This document shows positions 54,859-62,990 of a stretch of DNA of 64,000 nt, in pieces. Under the pieces are notes generated by a model. It made no database searches and was not told where the DNA came from. It saw nothing but the letters and a program-made list of their open reading frames with translations. Where the stretch lies: assembly GCA_041672395.1 (NCBI GenBank), contig JBAYZS010000009.1:1-64000 (forward strand), written 5' to 3'. This DNA comes from UBA5287 sp041672395 (GTDB lineage: Bacteria; Bacteroidota; Bacteroidia; Bacteroidales; Dysgonomonadaceae). The translations under genes were made by a program, and so were the position numbers. Within the stretch, counting starts at the first letter, position 1. Each line of letters begins with the position of its first letter.

Positions 54859-56340
54859 TCAATTCAATCGCCACTCAAATCCGTCTTTAGTATCTTTGAT
54901 TTCAAAACCAAGAGCACTTAATTCATCTCGTATTTTATCAGAGGTCGACCAGTCTTTGTTGGCACGGGCCGACTTTCGAATATCTGCTATCAGATTCATC
55001 AATCCTTCCATGACCTCGTTACCTGCACTATTATTGCTTTCGTCTTTTAAACCAAGCACTTCAAAAACAAAGGAATGCATTATCTGTTTAAGCATCTCCA
55101 AATCGTCTGAAGTCAATGTTTCTTGTTTGTCTCTGGCTGAATTGATGATCCTTACAGCATCAAACAAATGAGAAATCAAAATGGGTGTGTTAAAATCATC
55201 ATCCATAGCTGCATAACATTTCTCTTTCAGTTCTGCTATACTGACAGATGACACTTCACCCGGCACAATCTTATCTAACACCGAAAGACTTTCCATTAAT
55301 CTCTTGTATCCTTTTTCGGCTGCCTGCAAAGCTTCGTTTGAAAAGTCGAGCGTGCTCCTATATTGGGATTGTGCCATGAAAAAACGTACTGTCATGGGAG
55401 AATAACCTCTTTCCAATAGTGGATGATTGCCGGTAAAGAGCTCTTTTGGAAGGAAACCGTTACCGGCCGTCTTCGACATTCTTGCGCCATTGACTGTGAG
55501 CATGTTGGTGTGTACCCAGTATTTAACGGGACTAACATTACTAAAGGCTTCGGACTGAGCTATTTCGTTGGTATGATGCGTTGCCTGTAAATCCATCCCA
55601 CCGCCGTGAATATCAAATGTGGTACCCAAATATTTGGTGCTCATTGCTGAACATTCTATATGCCACCCTGGAAAACCATTGCCCCATGGCGAAGGCCATT
55701 GCATCAATGTCTCCGGCTTCGATTTAATCCATAAAGCAAAATCCAAACGACCTTTCTTCTCGTCTTGACCGCTCAGTTCACGGGTTCCTTCAAGCAAGTC
55801 TTCCAGCTTGCGGTTCGTAAGAACTCCATAGGAATGGTTATTACTATACTTTTCTACATCAAAATAAACAGTTCCGTTTACTTCATAAGCATAACCGCTT
55901 TCAAGTATCTTCCTGATCATCTCTATTTGATCAATGATATGACCGGTTGCTGTTGGCTCTATACTGGGCGGAAGGGTATTGAACATGGACAATACTTCAT
56001 GAAACCCAAGCGTATATTTTTGAACAATCTCCATTGGCTCAAGTTGCTCAAGCTTAGCTTTCTTTGCAAACTTGTCATCTCCTTCATCATGATCTCCTTC
56101 AAGATGACCGGCATCGGTAATGTTGCGTACATAACGGACTTTGTAACCAATGTGCAACAGATAACGATAGATTATATCGAATGATATAAACGTGCGACAA
56201 TTACCTAAATGAACATCACTATAAACGGTAGGACCACAGACATACATCCCAACATGTGGTGAATGTATCGGTTCAAAAACCTCTTTTGTCCGCGAAAGCG
56301 TATTATAAATGACCAATTTCCGGGTTATTTCGTTGTTCAT
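54859..56340 (-). CDS. cysS: cysteinyl-tRNA synthetase
   Basis: Class I aminoacyl-tRNA synthetase of 493 aa charging tRNA-Cys. The zinc ligand Cys35 lies in YVCGPTVY, the HIGH-type motif is HLGN at 44-47, WHIECSAMS and HHTNEIAQSEAF carry further zinc ligands, and the KMSKS motif is RMSKT at 287-291. The DALR-type helical domain follows, ending in FEWRLN. Complete and standard. Own promoter, single gene before aroA on the same strand. Confidence 0.97.
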   Translation of the reverse strand: MNNEITRKLVIYNTLSRTKEVFEPIHSPHVGMYVCGPTVYSDVHLGNCRTFISFDIIYRYLLHIGYKVRYVRNITDAGHLEGDHDEGDDKFAKKAKLEQLEPMEIVQKYTLGFHEVLSMFNTLPPSIEPTATGHIIDQIEMIRKILESGYAYEVNGTVYFDVEKYSNNHSYGVLTNRKLEDLLEGTRELSGQDEKKGRLDFALWIKSKPETLMQWPSPWGNGFPGWHIECSAMSTKYLGTTFDIHGGGMDLQATHHTNEIAQSEAFSNVSPVKYWVHTNMLTVNGARMSKTAGNGFLPKELFTGNHPLLERGYSPMTVRFFMAQSQYRSTLDFSNEALQAAEKGYKRLMESLSVLDKIVPGEVSSVSIAELKEKCYAAMDDDFNTPILISHLFDAVRIINSARDKQETLTSDDLEMLKQIMHSFVFEVLGLKDESNNSAGNEVMEGLMNLIADIRKSARANKDWSTSDKIRDELSALGFEIKDTKDGFEWRLN

Positions 56341-56369
56341 TGTTCTGTTTTATTTACAATTAGAAACCA

Positions 56370-56377
56370 CAAAAATA
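56370..56377 (-). promoter_or_regulatory. -7 promoter element (TATTTTTG) for cysS
   Basis: TAnnTTTG match on the minus strand, 29 bases before the cysS ATG. Confidence 0.4.
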
Positions 56378-56463
56378 CAAATTATTACGCTTATTTCATA
56401 AAGGAATTAGCAATAACATCAATCAATTTATATTGTTTAGTTTTAATGGTGAATGTTGAATAA

Positions 56464-56495
56464 TTTGCTTTTTACGAATAGATTAACTACTTTTG
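56464..56495 (+). promoter_or_regulatory. full Bacteroidota-type promoter for efp
   Basis: TTTG at 56464-56467, 20-base spacer, TACTTTTG at 56488-56495. Both elements and the spacing fit the consensus. The leader would be about 29 bases. Confidence 0.7.
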
Positions 56496-56530
56496 CGCTC
56501 AGAAAATATAATTATATCTAAGAATAATTT

Positions 56531-57094
56531 ATGGCAACAACTGCTGATTTCAGAAACGGGATGTGCTTAGACCTTGATGGTCAATATTATTTTATTGTGG
56601 AATTTCTCCACGTAAAACCAGGCAAAGGACCCGCTTTCGTTCGTACAAAATTAAGAAATGTAACTACAGGACGCGTTCTTGATAAAACTTTCAACTCTGG
56701 AGTAAAAGTAGAGGAGGTCAGAATTGAACGTCGCCCATATCAATATCTGTATAAAGATGATATGGGGTATAATTTTATGAATTCTGAAACCTTTGAACAA
56801 GTAGCTATTCCGGGTGAGCAAATCGAAGGTGTACAATTCTTAAAAGATGGAGATACTGTAGAAGTTCAGGTACATGCTGATAGCGAAACCATTCTCACTG
56901 CAGAAATGCCTGCGCATGTTGTATTAGAAGTCACCTATACTGAACCGGGACTGAAAGGTGATACTGCAACTAACGCACTGAAACCGGCGACTGTTGAAAC
57001 CGGTGCTGAAGTTCGTGTTCCACTGTTCATTGAAACGGGTGAAAAAATTAAAGTTGATACACGCTCAGGTTCATATATTGAAAGAGCAAAATAA
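56531..57094 (+). CDS. efp: translation elongation factor P
   Basis: EF-P relieves ribosome stalling at polyproline. The protein has 187 aa and three domains: the KOW-like N-terminal domain with the loop KPGKGPAF (tip Lys32), the central OB fold, and the C-terminal OB fold ending [14 protein letters not shown]. Loop Lys suggests modification or use of the unmodified tip; no modification genes are near. Own promoter and a strong terminator make it a single-gene unit. Confidence 0.97.
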   Translation: MATTADFRNGMCLDLDGQYYFIVEFLHVKPGKGPAFVRTKLRNVTTGRVLDKTFNSGVKVEEVRIERRPYQYLYKDDMGYNFMNSETFEQVAIPGEQIEGVQFLKDGDTVEVQVHADSETILTAEMPAHVVLEVTYTEPGLKGDTATNALKPATVETGAEVRVPLFIETGEKIKVDTRSGSYIERAK

Positions 57095-57122
57095 TAGAAA
57101 TATTAATCGCTATACAATTTAT

Positions 57123-57160
57123 AAACACATCTCAATGTGATGAGATGTGTTTTTTATTTT
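57123..57160 (+). terminator. rho-independent terminator of efp
   Basis: Perfect 12-bp stem (57123-57134 pairs with 57141-57152), 6-base loop, then a T-rich run. Confidence 0.88.
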
Positions 57161-57186
57161 AACTTTGTCTATCTAATGGAACGATA

Positions 57187-57891
57187 ATGGCAGAATCTGG
57201 AACAAAAAAAACAACAATCAAAGATTGGGCAGAAGAAGATCGACCACGAGAAAAACTTTTATTAAAGGGGGTCTCGGCCTTATCTGATTCAGAACTTTTG
57301 GCAATCTTAATTGGCTCTGGAAATGCAAAAGAAAGTGCAGTGGAGCTTAGCAGACATATTTTGCAGAAAGCGGAAAACGACTTGTATAAACTTGGCAGAT
57401 TCACTGTAAACGATCTTGTGAACGGTTTTAATGGTATCGGTCCAGCAAAAGCTATCACAATTGTTGCAGCGCTGGAACTGGGTAAGCGCAGAAAAGAGGC
57501 CGATCGCATCGAACGACGGAAAATCACTTCCTCAAGAGATGCATTTGAAGAGTTCGCACCTTTTTTGTCCGATCTGAATCATGAGGAAACTTGGGCTCTA
57601 ATGCTTGACAGGTCCAATAAAGTGATTGCTCCCATTCAAGTTAGCAGTGGTGGAATTACGGGAACGGTGGTGGACATACGACTAATCTTGCGTGAAGCAT
57701 TAACACGCTATGCCACAGGAATAATAATCGGGCACAATCATCCCTCTGGAAATTGCGTTCCAAGTGCACAAGACACACAAATAACACGCAAAATAAAAGA
57801 GGCTGCTCAATGGATGGACATCATTTTGTTTGACCATTTGATTGTTTGCGACAGAAAATTTTATAGTTTTGCCGACGAAGGAGTGATCTAA
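57187..57891 (+). CDS. radC: RadC family JAB-domain protein
   Basis: A 234-aa protein with an N-terminal helix-hairpin-helix region (NGFNGIGPAKAITIVAALELG) and a JAMM/JAB metal domain: His183, His185, Ser193 and Asp196 in GHNHPSGNCVPSAQD, with the Glu in HEETWALML. Historically called a DNA-repair protein; a direct repair role is doubtful and the biochemical function remains unclear. Starts 35 bases after the efp terminator T run region and precedes the DUF59 gene by 42 bases. Confidence 0.94.
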   Translation: MAESGTKKTTIKDWAEEDRPREKLLLKGVSALSDSELLAILIGSGNAKESAVELSRHILQKAENDLYKLGRFTVNDLVNGFNGIGPAKAITIVAALELGKRRKEADRIERRKITSSRDAFEEFAPFLSDLNHEETWALMLDRSNKVIAPIQVSSGGITGTVVDIRLILREALTRYATGIIIGHNHPSGNCVPSAQDTQITRKIKEAAQWMDIILFDHLIVCDRKFYSFADEGVI

Positions 57892-57933
57892 ACAAAAATC
57901 CTCTTTAATGGTTTAATAGTAATATTAATAATT

Positions 57934-58251
57934 ATGAACGAAAATCTACAAAAAATACAAGACATGACAGTGGTTATGCTGCGCACAGTGTATGACCCTG
58001 AAATTCCCGTTAACATATTCGATTTGGGAATGATTTACGATGTTGATGTGGACGAAGAAGCCAACGTCAATGTAGAAATGACTTTCACTTCTCCTGCTTG
58101 TCCGGCTGCCGACTATATTCTAATGGACGTCCAGATGAAACTGGAATCGATTGAAGGGGTTAAAAGTGTAAATGTCAATCTCACATTCGACCCTCCTTGG
58201 GATCGATCAATGATGAGCGAAGAGGCTTTATTGGAATTGGGAATGATGTAA
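57934..58251 (+). CDS. DUF59/MIP18 family Fe-S assembly protein
   Basis: A 105-aa protein of the MIP18/SufT-like group, which helps deliver iron-sulfur clusters. The conserved pattern is DPEIPVNIFDLGMIYDVDV, then TFTSPACPAADYI with its single reactive Cys, and a C-terminal DPPWDRSMMSEEAL, as in stand-alone DUF59 proteins. No other suf gene is nearby. Family call is secure; exact client proteins are unknown. Confidence 0.9.
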   Translation: MNENLQKIQDMTVVMLRTVYDPEIPVNIFDLGMIYDVDVDEEANVNVEMTFTSPACPAADYILMDVQMKLESIEGVKSVNVNLTFDPPWDRSMMSEEALLELGMM

Positions 58252-58296
58252 TCATTAATCTTCAAAATGTCATTAAGATATTGAAATACCGTTGAC

Positions 58297-59061
58297 TTGA
58301 AAACAAAAATCTATTTCCTTTCAGATGCCCATTTGGGATCGAAAATGCATGTCGATTCTATCGATATTGAACGTAAGCTCTGTCGATGGTTCGAGAAAGT
58401 ACGTACCGATGCAAAAGCGATTTACCTACTGGGGGATATTTTCGACTACTGGTTTGAATACCGAAGCGCCGTGCCTAAAGGGTATACGCGAGTACTGGGA
58501 AAAATGGCCGAATTGACGGACAATGGTACAGAGATTCACTTTTTTATCGGTAATCACGATATCTGGCTAACAGATTATCTGAAAAAAGAATGTGGACTCA
58601 TCTTGCATTTTGAACCGTTTATTACAGAACTATATGGGAATACTTTCTATCTGGCCCATGGCGATGGCTTGGGGGATAAATCCCTCTCTATAAGGCTGCT
58701 CCGCCGATTATTTCACTCCCGCTTTCTGAGAAAGGCATTCGCTTTATTGCACCCGGACTGGACAATTCCTATGGCTCATAAATGGTCAAACAGCAGTAGG
58801 GAAAACGGAGAAACACCGGACTTCCTTGGTGAGGATAAAGAATATCAGATAATATTTGCTAAAGAACAACTTGCTCGTACTCCAAACATCGATTACTTTA
58901 TCTTCGGACACCGGCATATATTGCTGGATCTTCCGATTCAACCTCAAGCGCGTGTTATTTTGCTTGGAGATTGGATCAAGTATTATTCTTATGCAGTATA
59001 CGACGAAAAGGGTTTCCGTCTTGAACAATTTGAAAACAAAGACGTTACTTCAGCCCTTTAA
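58297..59061 (+). CDS. lpxH: UDP-2,3-diacylglucosamine diphosphatase (LpxH-like)
   Basis: Fourth enzyme of lipid A synthesis, cutting UDP-2,3-diacylglucosamine to lipid X. 254 aa starting with TTG: the only near ATG (58267) hits a stop after five codons, and the protein must begin just before the SDAHLG motif. Metal motifs: Asp10/His12, GDIFDYW (Asp47), GNHD (85-88), HGDGLGD and GHRH. The length fits the LpxH branch. The last 17 bases overlap the end of the oppositely oriented methyltransferase gene. Confidence 0.9.
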   Translation: MKTKIYFLSDAHLGSKMHVDSIDIERKLCRWFEKVRTDAKAIYLLGDIFDYWFEYRSAVPKGYTRVLGKMAELTDNGTEIHFFIGNHDIWLTDYLKKECGLILHFEPFITELYGNTFYLAHGDGLGDKSLSIRLLRRLFHSRFLRKAFALLHPDWTIPMAHKWSNSSRENGETPDFLGEDKEYQIIFAKEQLARTPNIDYFIFGHRHILLDLPIQPQARVILLGDWIKYYSYAVYDEKGFRLEQFENKDVTSAL

Positions 59062-59581
59062 AGAAATCCCAGATCACAATTCCCGCTGTTACGGACACAT
59101 TCAATGAATGTTTTGTACCGTACTGCGGAATCTCTATGCATCCGTCCGATGCATCAATCACTTCCTGCTGCACTCCATGCACTTCATGCCCTAAGATAAC
59201 CGCATAATTACAGGATTTATCAAGTTGCAGTGATTCAAGCGATATACTGTTCTCTGCTTGTTCAATAGAGAAAATAGTATAACCTTTACCTTTTAGCTGA
59301 TGAACCGCCTCCAAGGTATCTTCAAAATAACGCCACTTCACAGACAACTCAGCGCCTAGTGCCGTTTTATGTATCTCGGCATGTGGAGGTGCTGAAGTTA
59401 TCCCACACAAGACGATCTCCTCTACACGAAAAGCATCACTCGTTCGAAACACAGAACCGATATTGTTCCTGCTCCTCACATTATCAAGCACTACCACCAA
59501 TGGAATCTTGTCCGCCTCCTTAAAAGCATCTACCGAGATTCGATGCAGTTCCTCAACATTCAACTTACGCCGTTTAATCAT
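59045..59581 (-). CDS. SpoU/TrmH family RNA 2'-O-methyltransferase
   Basis: SPOUT-fold methyltransferase of 178 aa for ribose methylation of tRNA or rRNA. The three family motifs are present: LDNVRSRNNIGSVFRTSDAF, AVILGHEVHGV and IPQYGTKHSLNVSVTAGIV. The N-terminal RNA-binding extension of RlmB is missing, so it is the short TrmH/TrmL-like type; the exact target is not known. Its start overlaps the stop of the large TPR gene (ATGA), implying coupling. Confidence 0.9.
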   Translation of the reverse strand: MIKRRKLNVEELHRISVDAFKEADKIPLVVVLDNVRSRNNIGSVFRTSDAFRVEEIVLCGITSAPPHAEIHKTALGAELSVKWRYFEDTLEAVHQLKGKGYTIFSIEQAENSISLESLQLDKSCNYAVILGHEVHGVQQEVIDASDGCIEIPQYGTKHSLNVSVTAGIVIWDFFKGLK

Positions 59582-61638
59582 TGCATCCGTTTAATTATAC
59601 TGTACGATTCCACAATACCCAACTCACCTGCCTGTCGTAAATCATCCAAACCCGCTTCGGATTCGCCAATAGCTAACCTGGAAAGTCCACGGTTAAAATA
59701 TGCTTCAGCAAAACGGCTGTTCAGCTCAATCGCTTTAGAATAATCGACAATAGCAGCTTTATAATCACGCTCCAAACTGTAAATTTCCGCCCGGTTATAA
59801 TAGGCATAGAAAAAGTCTGGATCAAGACTGATAACTTTCTCGTAATCTTTTAGAATAGCATTGTAAATAAGTGACCGAGTAGATAAATCAGGCACCTTAA
59901 CTACAGGAGCCACCTTAAAATCAGAGCTTCGTGACGGCAAAGTCACATCTGCAACAGATTTCTGATTATTAATCTCTTGTATCTGTTCAGGATTGATTTC
60001 AGCCTCCTTACTTCGCAGGATAGCACGCATAAAATAAGCCAGAGTCATGTCGGGTCGCAGTTCTATCACACGGTTTATATCGCTCATAGCTTTTTCGTAA
60101 TCCTGCACAAGCAGATGATCCATGCCACGTCCAAAGTACAACAAAGAATTATCAGCATCCTCTTTCATGCGCTTTTTATAATTCTCGATGGAGCGAAAAT
60201 GAGTCTGAATCTGCAACTCGTTCAGCGATGCTTCATTATTTGTCATCCTCAGCTTCCAGGTCAAGTCCAAACCATTATTTGCATCCTCAACAGTCTGCAA
60301 GAAATATACAGGTCGCTCCACATCAAAAGTGCGGTCATAATATGTCAGCACAAACTTAGGTTCAAGTTTCACATTCGCATTTCGATTCTGCACCTGTCCT
60401 CTGGTCTCACTCTTATACTTATTCTCTTCCTCTGTCTTCTTATCAGCCACCACCAGCAAATTAAACTTATCTATGTCCGTATCAGTTTCCTCACGTACAT
60501 TCGACTTGTCGGCACTAGCCATCTTTGTCTCTCCGGCAGCGACTCTCTTACGCATATTGTTCTCTTCGGTACGGGCCGTATTATAATCCCGTTCAGCCCC
60601 ACGCATATCATTCAACTGTCTTTTCCAGTCGGACCTCATATAATATCCGGTAAAGAAATCGGGATGTGCTTCCAGTACCACATTCAAATCGTTGATTGCA
60701 CCGTCAAAATCTCCTATCTCTCCATTCAGTGTCGCGCGGTTAAGATAAGCAATTGTATTCTCGGGTTCCATCTCAATCACCTTAGTAAAGTCTTCAATAG
60801 CAAGATTATTATCAGCCACCTGTGCTCGCAGCAATCCACGGTTAAAACGAGCTATATAATTATTCTCATCTAATTCAATTACCTTATCATAATCGGCCAT
60901 TGCTCCACGCAGATCTTTCAGGTTATACTTCACAAGTCCGCGGTTAATAAAGTTACCCTCAAAAAAAGGATCAAGTCGGATAGCCTCATCCAAATCCGCC
61001 AGAGCTTTGTTGTATTCATTCTGTTGATAATACAGCAATCCTCGTGCAGAAAACGATTGCGCGGTATAAGGATCAATCTCTATCGCTTTATCATAGTCCG
61101 CCAGCGCCTGAACCGTATCACCCATCTCCAGATACATTTGTCCCCTTGAAAGATAACCAGGCGTATAATCGGGAAACAGTTTGAGCAAGTCGCCAAAATA
61201 GCGTTCCCCCTCATTATATTGTTTCATCTCAACGTTCACAATAGCCATGTTCACCAGTGTAATCTTGTCCTCAGGAAAGAACTCCAGGCTCTTGAAATAA
61301 TCCTCCGCAGCCTCTTTAAACTTATCCTGATTCTGTCGTGCAGCACCCCGTAACTGATAAGCGGCAATATAATAAGGGTTTCGTTCCAGACAAGACGAGC
61401 AATCCTCTTCGGCACCTTTAAAATCATCAAGCATAAATTTGCCCACACCACGATAATAATAAGGATCAGTAAGATACGGCTTTGAAGCGATTACCTGATT
61501 GAAATACTGAATAGCCAGCACATAATCTTCAAAATAAAGCGCATTCCGTCCAATCATCATTACCCTATCGGTATTGATTTGTGCAGTTAACGATAACGAA
61601 CTCAATAGGATTGCAATACAAAGCACTATTCTTTTCAT
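59578..61638 (-). CDS. large exported TPR-repeat protein
   Basis: A 686-aa protein with a signal peptide (IAILLSSLSLTAQ) and tetratricopeptide repeats in two blocks, about 25-360 and 490-670, joined by a less regular section that includes a charged stretch around 370-420. Units such as ALADYDKAIEIDPYTAQSFS and AIVDYSKAIELNSRFAEAYF are textbook TPRs. It probably acts as a periplasmic scaffold. It is coupled by ATGA to a methyltransferase gene, without functional sense that I can see. Codon use is GC-richer than in the PUL genes. Confidence 0.88.
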   Translation of the reverse strand: MKRIVLCIAILLSSLSLTAQINTDRVMMIGRNALYFEDYVLAIQYFNQVIASKPYLTDPYYYRGVGKFMLDDFKGAEEDCSSCLERNPYYIAAYQLRGAARQNQDKFKEAAEDYFKSLEFFPEDKITLVNMAIVNVEMKQYNEGERYFGDLLKLFPDYTPGYLSRGQMYLEMGDTVQALADYDKAIEIDPYTAQSFSARGLLYYQQNEYNKALADLDEAIRLDPFFEGNFINRGLVKYNLKDLRGAMADYDKVIELDENNYIARFNRGLLRAQVADNNLAIEDFTKVIEMEPENTIAYLNRATLNGEIGDFDGAINDLNVVLEAHPDFFTGYYMRSDWKRQLNDMRGAERDYNTARTEENNMRKRVAAGETKMASADKSNVREETDTDIDKFNLLVVADKKTEEENKYKSETRGQVQNRNANVKLEPKFVLTYYDRTFDVERPVYFLQTVEDANNGLDLTWKLRMTNNEASLNELQIQTHFRSIENYKKRMKEDADNSLLYFGRGMDHLLVQDYEKAMSDINRVIELRPDMTLAYFMRAILRSKEAEINPEQIQEINNQKSVADVTLPSRSSDFKVAPVVKVPDLSTRSLIYNAILKDYEKVISLDPDFFYAYYNRAEIYSLERDYKAAIVDYSKAIELNSRFAEAYFNRGLSRLAIGESEAGLDDLRQAGELGIVESYSIIKRMQ

Positions 61639-61693
61639 AAGTCTACTTACCCGATTAATATTGTTTGTTTAGATGGTTTTCCTGTCGATTAGT

Positions 61694-62110
61694 TTAATCT
61701 TCCATCTCTATTACTCGCTTCCCGTCGCCCATTTCAACCATGGTCACACGCATTGCGTTCTCCGGCAGAATCGATTCAACCAGCCCTGGCCATTCAATAA
61801 AGCACAGGTTCCCGCTGTAAAAATAGTCTTCATACCCGAAATCAAAAGCTTCTTCAAGTTTGTTAATGCGATAAAAATCAAAATGATATATAGGGTCGCC
61901 ATCAAGACGACGATATTCGTTGATAATGGCAAAAGTGGGACTGGTAATGGTTTCCTCAACCCCAAGCTCTACACAAAGAATCTTAATGAAAGAAGTTTTG
62001 CCCACACCCATTTCTCCATAAAAAGCAAACACCTTATGGTCGCCCATCCGTTCAATAAATATACGGGCGGCATTCTGCAAATCTGCAAGCTCATTTATCT
62101 CTATTTTCAT
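61694..62110 (-). CDS. tsaE: tRNA threonylcarbamoyladenosine biosynthesis ATPase TsaE
   Basis: Essential P-loop ATPase working with TsaB/TsaD to make t6A37 on ANN-decoding tRNAs. 138 aa. Walker A is GEMGVGKTS (32-40), followed by the family motif [19 protein letters not shown] and the Trp-containing CFIEWPGL. Complete. A TACATTTG box with an ATTG-like -33 stands upstream. Confidence 0.95.
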   Translation of the reverse strand: MKIEINELADLQNAARIFIERMGDHKVFAFYGEMGVGKTSFIKILCVELGVEETITSPTFAIINEYRRLDGDPIYHFDFYRINKLEEAFDFGYEDYFYSGNLCFIEWPGLVESILPENAMRVTMVEMGDGKRVIEMED

Positions 62111-62143
62111 TTAACAATTGCGTTCATACGTATCAAAAGCTAG

Positions 62144-62175
62144 CAAATGTATTTATTTCCAACCTATCTCACAAT
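62144..62175 (-). promoter_or_regulatory. promoter for tsaE
   Basis: On the minus strand TACATTTG (62151 to 62144) with an ATTG about 20 bases upstream (62175 to 62172). Leader about 25-30 bases. Confidence 0.45.
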
Positions 62176-62246
62176 CTTTTTAGTGATTTTTACATAAAAA
62201 CCGACAATTGTCATGCAATGGACTATTATAATTTCTTGTGAATTAA

Positions 62247-62276
62247 GTTGCTAATTAATGTAAAAGATTATCTTTG
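62247..62276 (+). promoter_or_regulatory. promoter for the second DUF1080 gene
   Basis: GTTG at 62247-62250, 18-base spacer, perfect TATCTTTG at 62269-62276. The start codon is at 62320. Confidence 0.55.
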
Positions 62277-62319
62277 TATTTAAATCGATTAAAAAATAAT
62301 ACATAATAACATAAACACG

Positions 62320-62964
62320 ATGAAAAAAACAGTACTATTATCAATTATCGGTATAGCGATCTTAGTAGCGTCCTGCACGCAAAAGGAAACAAAAACAGCA
62401 CTCTTTAATGGCAACGACCTCTCCAACTGGAACTTTGTAGTCGAGGGTGATTCAGTTCTCGCTGACCAAGTATTCATGGTAGAGGACAGCACCATCCTTA
62501 TCAAGGGACTACCCTTTGGTTACATGTACACAAAAGAGAAATATAGCAATTTCACGTTAGAACTAGAATACAGCTGGGTAATCGAACCAAGCAACAGCGG
62601 TATCTTTCTGCTGATTGAAGACGCCACAAATCCTTTCCCTAAAGGGATTGAATGTCAGCTTCATGCCGGAGATGCCGGTGACCTGGTCCTACTTCAAGGA
62701 GCTGAAATGTCAGAGTATGTTCTACCAGACAGTCTGACCGAGCGACCCAAATTCCCAGTCATCAAGAAACAACAGTCGTCCTCCGAAAAGTCAGTCGGCG
62801 AATGGAATAAGGCTAAAATCACGGTAGACAACGGAGTTGTAACCATCTACATCAACGATGTACTCCAAAACAAAGGCACATCACCCACAAAAGAAGGCTA
62901 TATTGGCCTCCAGAGCGAAGGCAATGCCGTGCGTTTTAAAAACATAGAGCTAACAGTCAAATAG
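62320..62964 (+). CDS. DUF1080 lipoprotein (concanavalin-like)
   Basis: A 214-aa lipoprotein (ILVASC, Cys19) of the DUF1080 family, with FNGNDLSNWNFVVEG, YMYTKEKYSNFTLELEY, EPSNSGIFLLIED and the closing EGYIGLQSEGNAVRFKNIEL. It is shorter than the copy at 32.2 kb and has no oxidoreductase neighbour; next is an ornithine aminotransferase gene 26 bases on. A role on keto-glycosides is possible by family, but context gives no support. Own promoter. Confidence 0.85.
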   Translation: MKKTVLLSIIGIAILVASCTQKETKTALFNGNDLSNWNFVVEGDSVLADQVFMVEDSTILIKGLPFGYMYTKEKYSNFTLELEYSWVIEPSNSGIFLLIEDATNPFPKGIECQLHAGDAGDLVLLQGAEMSEYVLPDSLTERPKFPVIKKQQSSSEKSVGEWNKAKITVDNGVVTIYINDVLQNKGTSPTKEGYIGLQSEGNAVRFKNIELTVK

Positions 62965-62990
62965 TTACGACCAATTAAGCATCACTGATT

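Noticed and set aside
59977..60873. 298-aa plus-strand ORF opposite the large TPR gene
   Set aside because: His/Ile/Ser-rich composition and no fold; it is the antisense shadow of a clear TPR protein.
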